A stretch of DNA of 38,218 bases from Desulfuromusa sp. (GTDB lineage Bacteria > Desulfobacterota > Desulfuromonadia > Desulfuromonadales > Geopsychrobacteraceae): NCBI GenBank assembly GCA_029933365.1, contig JAOZOH010000012.1, positions 1 to 38,218 on the forward strand, written 5' to 3'. The position numbers and the translations under genes are program-made. The notes under the pieces were generated by a model. That model was not told where the DNA came from. It did no database searches and was given only the letters and a program-made list of their open reading frames with translations. Positions 34,074 through 38,218 of this stretch are shown one piece after another. Within the stretch, counting starts at the first letter, position 1; each line of letters begins with the position of its first letter.

Positions 34074-34117
34074 GACCCATACTCCGAAAAAGCCATGACT
34101 TTTTCGGAGTATGGGTC
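34074..34117. repeat. Perfect 19-bp inverted repeat
   Basis: Arms at 34074-34092 and 34099-34117 (GACCCATACTCCGAAAAAG and its exact complement) flank the 6-nt loop CCATGA. No T-run follows on either strand, so it is not a typical terminator. It lies in the AT-rich gap before the ATPase gene and shares ACCCATA with the next inverted repeat. Confidence 0.85.
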
Positions 34118-34185
34118 ACTCTTAGCCAGCATGAAGCGCTATCTTGAGAAATATATTCTGGAATATTTACTGGACATGCTATAGC

Positions 34186-34225
34186 AACCCATATTACAGT
34201 AACCGAAGTTGCTAAAATATGGGTT
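34186..34225. repeat. Inverted repeat AACCCATATT...AATATGGGTT at the ATPase 5' end
   Basis: Perfect 10-bp arms at 34186-34195 and 34216-34225 enclose 20 nt. The right arm ends 15 nt before ATG 34241 and directly abuts the GGTGAG ribosome site, so it may be an operator or an mRNA hairpin affecting translation. Confidence 0.65.
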
Positions 34226-34240
34226 GTGGGTGAGCTTGTT

Positions 34241-35545
34241 ATGAGATTTTACAATCGAGAAAAAGAACTCGAATTGCTACGGCGAATTGAGAAATCATCA
34301 CAGACGTCATCCAAAATGACGGTTATTGTCGGACGTAGAAGAATAGGCAAAACTAAACTGGTTCAAAAAGCATTCGCTCATAAGCTCTATTTTTTTGTGG
34401 CCAAAAAAAATGAAGTCCTACTTTGTGAAGAATTTACTGCAATCATTCAAGACAACCTGAAGATCAAGGTTCATGGTCAATTTGTTAAATTCAGAGATCT
34501 GTTTGAGTTCCTTCTCGAACAATCAAAAACTCGTCCATTTACTCTGGTTATTGACGAATTTCAAGAATTTTTAAGTATCAACGCCAGTCTTTATTCTGAT
34601 ATGCAAAATATCTGGGATAGCTACAAAGACAGCTCAAAAATGAATCTGGTATTAAGTGGTTCTGTTTATTCTCTTATGAACAGGATATTCGAGGATAAAA
34701 AAGAACCATTGTTTGGTCGTGCCAATCACAAAATCCACCTGAAACCTTTTTCCATAACGACTATGAAAAAGATTCTACAGGAGAACTCTCCCGATTTTAG
34801 TCCTGACGATTTACTGTCTTTCTATATCTTAACAGGAGGGATTGCCAAGTATATTGAAATATTTGTTGACCATAAGGTTTTCACCCTGAACGACCAGTTG
34901 GATCTTATCTTTGATGAATATTCTCTTTTTTTGGAGGAGGGGAAAAATATTCTGATTGAAGAGTTTGGCAAAGACTACACAACCTATTTTTCGATTCTTT
35001 CCCTTATAGCTTCATCAAAAACCACAAGGAGCGAAATCGAAGGAACTTTGGAAAAAAATGTTGGTGGGCATCTTGATCGACTGGAAAATGAATACACCAT
35101 CATCAAAAAGGTAAAGCCGGTTTTTGCTAAACCTGGTAGCCGAACGGTGAAATATGAAATTATTGATAATTTTTTTAACTTTTGGTTCAGGTTTATCTAT
35201 AAATATAAAAGTGCCATAGAAATCGAAAATTATCCTTATGTAAAACAGATTGTTTTAAGGGATTATTCGACCTATAGCGGTCATTTTTTGGAGAAGTTCT
35301 TTATTGAAAAACTGAAACTAACCCATGATTTTTCCATGATCGGGACTTATTGGGAAAAGAAGAACCTCAACGAAATTGATATTGTGGCAGTTAATGACGA
35401 GTTAAGAACAATACTCATTGCCGAAGTCAAAAAGAATAAAGACGAGATAAACCTCCATCAACTTAAAAATAAGGCAGCAAAATTGCTGGTTAAGTATCCA
35501 GAACACAATACGCAATTTATCGGATATTCATTGGAGGATATGTAA
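34241..35545 (+). CDS. AAA-type ATPase with C-terminal DUF234 (nuclease-like) domain
   Basis: 434 residues from ATG 34241, preferred over GTG 34226 because MRFYNREKELELL is the usual opening of this family and GGTGAG lies upstream. Walker A is IVGRRRIGKTKL (about 29-40) and Walker B is FTLVIDEFQEF (about 101-111). An LSGS sensor-type motif follows, then a winged-helix-like stretch near 245-285. The C-terminal domain (about 300-434) belongs to DUF234, and its EIDIVAV...AEVKK pattern resembles the PD-(D/E)xK nuclease core. Such ATPases are abundant in archaea and anaerobes, often in mobile or defence-like settings; their role is unproven. The gene is isolated and AT-richer than its neighbours and may be acquired. 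Confidence 0.88.
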   Translation: MRFYNREKELELLRRIEKSSQTSSKMTVIVGRRRIGKTKLVQKAFAHKLYFFVAKKNEVLLCEEFTAIIQDNLKIKVHGQFVKFRDLFEFLLEQSKTRPFTLVIDEFQEFLSINASLYSDMQNIWDSYKDSSKMNLVLSGSVYSLMNRIFEDKKEPLFGRANHKIHLKPFSITTMKKILQENSPDFSPDDLLSFYILTGGIAKYIEIFVDHKVFTLNDQLDLIFDEYSLFLEEGKNILIEEFGKDYTTYFSILSLIASSKTTRSEIEGTLEKNVGGHLDRLENEYTIIKKVKPVFAKPGSRTVKYEIIDNFFNFWFRFIYKYKSAIEIENYPYVKQIVLRDYSTYSGHFLEKFFIEKLKLTHDFSMIGTYWEKKNLNEIDIVAVNDELRTILIAEVKKNKDEINLHQLKNKAAKLLVKYPEHNTQFIGYSLEDM

Positions 35546-35569
35546 AGAGTTATCGCTTAATACTTGATA

Positions 35570-35923
35570 CTAACGCACCTTCTTCCGCCCCTTTGGTACC
35601 CGTTTGCGCCGGGTGCGTTTTTCGGGGAGCTCTACAACAGGTGAGATTGCAGCCATCTCTTCTTTGGTCTTAGCGGCTGAGACACTGATACAACGGTCAA
35701 GCAGACGGGTCCCATCAAGCATATTGATCGCTTCTTTGGTTTCAGCATCATTGGACATGCAGACGAAAGCAACCCCTTTGAATTGACCATTTTTAGGATC
35801 TGTAACCATGTTGATAGAACGAACTGTCCCACAGACCGAAAAGAGTTTGTGGATATCCTCTTCGGTGATATCATAGGAGAGTTCACCAACAAAGATATCC
35901 TTGATTTTTGGTTTGTTTTTCAT
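35570..35923 (-). CDS. Small RRM-type RNA-binding protein
   Basis: 117 residues. One RNA-recognition motif spans residues 8-84, with RNP2 IFVGELSY and RNP1 KGVAFVCM (normally K-G-F/Y-G/A-F-V-x-F/Y; two positions deviate). The C-terminal 25 residues are strongly basic (EKRTRRKRVPKGRKKVR) and probably add nonspecific RNA or ribosome binding. Bacterial single-RRM proteins occur in cyanobacteria and some proteobacteria with poorly known roles. The ATG overlaps the stop of the ribosome-assembly GTPase gene (ATGA), suggesting coupled synthesis and possibly a shared role in rRNA maturation. Confidence 0.92.
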   Translation of the reverse strand: MKNKPKIKDIFVGELSYDITEEDIHKLFSVCGTVRSINMVTDPKNGQFKGVAFVCMSNDAETKEAINMLDGTRLLDRCISVSAAKTKEEMAAISPVVELPEKRTRRKRVPKGRKKVR

Positions 35924-36786
35924 TCAGTTTCCACTTTCATATCAAAAGCCCCTGGCCCTTCATTGGGACGTTCCAGGGAAATTGCCCCGAGACTCCCGGC
36001 TCTAAATTCACGCAGCAGTGATTCTGCCGCCCGATAAAGATCGACATCTCCCCCTTTGATCAGACAGCCACGACGACGGCCGATCTCTGCAACGATAGCT
36101 AGCGGGGTTTCCGGCAATTCCGACAATTTATAACGCTGCAATAGCATCGCCGGATACTTTTCACCCAGGTATCGGGCTGTCGTGAGGCCAACTTCAACGG
36201 TATCGTAAGCGTTGTCACCAATGGCACCACTGGCAGCCAGACGACAGGCTCCCGCCAGGTTATCAAGAACCGGCCAAAGTAAACCGGGAGTATCGGAGAG
36301 GAGAATCCCGTTACGCAGATCAATCTGCTGCGGACAGGTGGTAATCGCCGGTTTGTCCCCCACCCGTGCCATCTTCTTTCCTGCCATCGTGTTAATCAAG
36401 GTTGACTTGCCAACATTAGGAATTCCAACAACCAAAACCCGGAGCGGTTTTCCCACTTTGGTCCGTGCCGGAAGAATTTTACGGCAAAGTTTGGGAAGCA
36501 GCCCAGCATCACGACGGTTTCTGGCATCAAGAGGAATTGCTTTAACTTCCTGCTGCTGCTCAAAAAAATTAACCCAGTTTTTCGTTACACTCGGATCGGC
36601 TAGATCATTTTTATTGAGAACTTTGATACAAGGCTTATCTCCACGCAAACGTTCCAGTAACGGATTGGCGCTACTGGCTGGAAGCCGGGCATCGAGAACT
36701 TCAATAACCAGGTCGATTTTTGGCAGTATCTCAATAATCTGTGCCCGGGCTTTTTTCATATGACCCGGGTACCAGTCAATAATCAT
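35920..36786 (-). CDS. ylqF: Ribosome biogenesis GTPase YlqF/RbgA
   Basis: 288 residues from ATG 36786, preceded by GGAAGAG. Longer readings to 36867 would begin inside a palindromic repeat and add unrelated residues, whereas MIIDWYPGHMKKARAQI is the family's normal start. The GTPase motifs are circularly permuted as expected: G4 NKNDLAD (about 77), G1 GIPNVGKSTLIN (about 122), G3 DTPG (about 170). The protein acts in late assembly of the 50S subunit. It is translationally coupled to the RRM protein downstream. Upstream, about 200 nt with two repeats separate it from aroC. Confidence 0.93.
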   Translation of the reverse strand: MIIDWYPGHMKKARAQIIEILPKIDLVIEVLDARLPASSANPLLERLRGDKPCIKVLNKNDLADPSVTKNWVNFFEQQQEVKAIPLDARNRRDAGLLPKLCRKILPARTKVGKPLRVLVVGIPNVGKSTLINTMAGKKMARVGDKPAITTCPQQIDLRNGILLSDTPGLLWPVLDNLAGACRLAASGAIGDNAYDTVEVGLTTARYLGEKYPAMLLQRYKLSELPETPLAIVAEIGRRRGCLIKGGDVDLYRAAESLLREFRAGSLGAISLERPNEGPGAFDMKVETE

Positions 36787-36821
36787 ATATTTTCTCTTCC
36801 AAAGAATAGATACCAGCAAAT

Positions 36822-36925
36822 CCGGGACTGTCCCAAGTTTTTGCGGTGCAAACCACTGTATTTTCATAGTCCGTAAACATCTGGGACAGCCCCCCGATGG
36901 AACTGGGGACAGTCCCGAGTTTACT
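36822..36925 (+). repeat. Intergenic palindromic repeat, GGGACTGTCCC family, copy 2
   Basis: It matches 16846-16965 in order: GGGACTGTCCC, TTTTGCGGTGCA, TTTTCATAGTCCGTAAAC, TCTGGGACAGCCCCC and CTGGGGACAGTCCCGAGTTTACT. It lacks the extra GGGGGCTGTC insert of copy 1. It lies between aroC and ylqF and has fed a spurious upstream extension of the ylqF frame. Confidence 0.78.
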
Positions 36926-36930
36926 AGTTT

Positions 36931-36960
36931 TTCTCAGCGTCCTCTGCGTCTCTCCGTTAA
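36931..36960 (-). repeat. TTAACGGAGAG-type repeat, half copy
   Basis: The minus strand reads TTAACGGAGAGACGCAGAG then GACGCTGAGAA, 18 of 19 identical to the left end of the repeat at 28768. It directly adjoins the GGGACTGTCCC copy, so two repeat families are stacked here. Confidence 0.6.
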
Positions 36961-36985
36961 AAAGCCTGTGTAGTCATTTTATTCC

Positions 36986-38062
36986 CTATTCCCGTACTTT
37001 TTGAATCAGCACCAGATCAGCCAGTACCAGCGCCGTCATGGTTTCGACAATTGGGACAGCTCTGGGAACAACGCAGGGGTCGTGGCGACCTTTGGCTTCC
37101 AAAGTTGTTTCAGAACCAGAATAATCGGCTGTTTGCTGTGCCTGTCCAATTGTTGCCGGTGGTTTGAATGCTACGCGAAAATAGACAGGTTCACCATTGG
37201 AAATGCCACCTTGCACACCACCACTGTTGTTAGTTGTGGTACCGAGCCGATCACCTTTTTTAATAAAAGGATCGTTGTGGTTCGAACCGCGCATCCGGGC
37301 ACCCGAAAAGCCCGAGCCAATTTCAAAACCTTTGGTCGCCGGAAGCGACAGCATTGCATGCGCCAGTTTTGCTTCCAAACGATCAAAAACAGGTTCTCCC
37401 AATCCCACCGGAAGGTTACGGCAGACACAGCTGACCACTCCACCGACCGAATCTTTAGCCTCACGGGCAGCAACGATTTCACCCGTCATTTTTTCTGCAG
37501 CCTCAACATCGGGACAGCGAATTTCGTTGCCGTCAACTTGCGCTCTGGAAATCGTTTCCATATCAATATTGTTGCTATCGTGGTCACCGACAGAACTGAC
37601 CCAGGCGACAATTTCAATGCCATGCTCTTCCAACAGATATTTCTCCGCGATCGCTCCCGCTGCAACCCGACCGATCGTTTCTCTGGCACTGGAACGACCA
37701 CCGCCGCTGGATGCGTGGATTCCGTATTTCATCTGGTAGGTATAATCGGCATGTGAGGGACGTGGGATCTGACTCATTGAGCCATAATCTCCCGGACGCT
37801 GATCCTTGTTATTAACCAACATCCCAATCGGGGTCCCAAGAGTCAGACCATTTTCAATCCCGGAAAGAATCTTGACCTGATCCGCTTCATCCCGCTCAGT
37901 CCCCAGTTTGTTACCGCCCGGTCTGCGGCGATCAAGTTGAACTTGAATATCTTCAGCTGCCAGAGAGAGGCGCGGTGGAACGCCATCGACAACAACACCC
38001 ACGGCTGGGCAATGGGACTCTCCAAAAGTACTGATTCTAAAGATACGACCGAAACTTGACAT
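36986..38062 (-). CDS. aroC: Chorismate synthase
   Basis: 358 residues from ATG 38062, which gives the family's normal start [18 protein letters not shown]; a longer frame to 38122 adds unrelated residues. Signatures include [66 protein letters not shown] and [23 protein letters not shown]. The enzyme converts 5-enolpyruvylshikimate 3-phosphate to chorismate using reduced FMN, the last common step to aromatic amino acids. An upstream same-strand frame ends 11 nt before the start, so aroC is probably internal to an operon. Only a weak GAGAGA ribosome site is seen. Confidence 0.95.
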   Translation of the reverse strand: MSSFGRIFRISTFGESHCPAVGVVVDGVPPRLSLAAEDIQVQLDRRRPGGNKLGTERDEADQVKILSGIENGLTLGTPIGMLVNNKDQRPGDYGSMSQIPRPSHADYTYQMKYGIHASSGGGRSSARETIGRVAAGAIAEKYLLEEHGIEIVAWVSSVGDHDSNNIDMETISRAQVDGNEIRCPDVEAAEKMTGEIVAAREAKDSVGGVVSCVCRNLPVGLGEPVFDRLEAKLAHAMLSLPATKGFEIGSGFSGARMRGSNHNDPFIKKGDRLGTTTNNSGGVQGGISNGEPVYFRVAFKPPATIGQAQQTADYSGSETTLEAKGRHDPCVVPRAVPIVETMTALVLADLVLIQKVRE

Positions 38063-38073
38063 ATAAAATCTCT

Positions 38074-38217
38074 CTACATAAAAATTTGCTTCATCGTCAT
38101 GATTGAAAATTCTTCGCAGCATAGCAGAAAAACCTGCCGGGGGCTATTTTGATCACCATCCAGCGCACGGCAAATTTGTTCTAACTCGGGCTCACGCATG
38201 ACACCGAAGAATTTTTC
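38074..38217 (-). CDS. 3' end of an unidentified gene upstream of aroC (truncated by window edge)
   Basis: The frame enters from the right edge and ends at TAG 38074-38076, 11 nt before aroC. The visible 47 residues run [20 protein letters not shown], then an [13 protein letters not shown] segment, ending MKQIFM. No family is recognised. Its spacing suggests it is the gene before aroC in the same operon, but a short open stretch by chance cannot be ruled out. Confidence 0.45.
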   Translation of the reverse strand, partial: EKFFGVMREPELEQICRALDGDQNSPRQVFLLCCEEFSIMTMKQIFM

Positions 38218-38218
38218 G

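Noticed and set aside
34074..34117. The 19-bp inverted repeat as an intrinsic terminator
   Set aside because: No T-run follows the stem on either strand.
36787..36867. N-terminal extension of ylqF to 36867
   Set aside because: The extension is translated from a palindromic repeat; the family normally begins at MI(I/Q)DWYPGHM.
37001..37756. 251-residue plus-strand frame opposite aroC
   Set aside because: It is a shadow of a highly conserved gene, without ribosome site or recognisable domain.
38063..38122. N-terminal extension of aroC to 38122
   Set aside because: The added 20 residues are unrelated to chorismate synthase, which starts with MSSFGRIF.

Overview
The window looks like chromosomal DNA of a Gram-negative, probably anaerobic bacterium of the Desulfuromonadales type (Desulfobacterota). 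This is inferred from an outer-membrane gene set (RND efflux, autotransporter, β-barrels), indolepyruvate:ferredoxin oxidoreductase, a PocR-domain regulator, c-di-GMP signalling, a probable selenocysteine gene, and intergenic palindromes of the kind I associate with that order. No phage, transposase, rRNA, tRNA or CRISPR was seen.

Layout. 1-5.2 kb is signalling: a Cache-PAS-GGDEF-EAL protein cut by the window edge, the wreck of a hybrid histidine kinase, and a PocR-PAS-PAS-PAS-LuxR regulator. 5.25-8.49 kb is a Cpx-like envelope-stress cluster. A CpxA-like kinase and CpxR-like regulator are divergent from a CpxP/Spy-like chaperone across a region with two CpxR-box-like sites. Just downstream of the kinase, with its own promoter and terminator, is a gene that standard ORF calling misses: a 55-residue membrane-anchored protein with an in-frame UGA followed by a bacterial SECIS-like hairpin. 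8.9-15.6 kb is a tightly coupled operon of adaptor, RND pump, outer-membrane channel and DMT permease.

15.8-20.0 kb is a ferric-type ABC importer whose two gene junctions are each occupied by a different palindromic repeat. 20.5-23.2 kb is a c-di-GMP-I (GEMM) riboswitch overlapping an intrinsic terminator, upstream of a type Va autotransporter; the geometry predicts an ON switch. 23.2-27.7 kb holds a receiver-domain remnant, a membrane metallophosphoesterase, a universal stress protein with a small unknown partner, a DMT exporter and a GlxA-type AraC regulator. 27.8-31.2 kb has a solitary LivH permease, an intergenic repeat, then iorAB. The missing livMGF genes suggest a deletion. 31.2-33.4 kb has an outer-membrane β-barrel protein and an exported MsrB-MsrA pair.

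33.4-35.5 kb is an AT-richer stretch with a β-barrel fragment, two inverted repeats and an ATPase/DUF234 gene, and may be acquired. 35.6-38.2 kb holds an RRM protein overlapping the RbgA/YlqF ribosome-assembly GTPase, another pair of repeats, chorismate synthase and the tail of an unidentified gene.

The most striking items are the unannotated selenoprotein, the c-di-GMP riboswitch on the autotransporter, and the repeats that interrupt the ABC operon and sit where livMGF would be expected. All coordinates were read by hand; no similarity search or folding program was run.
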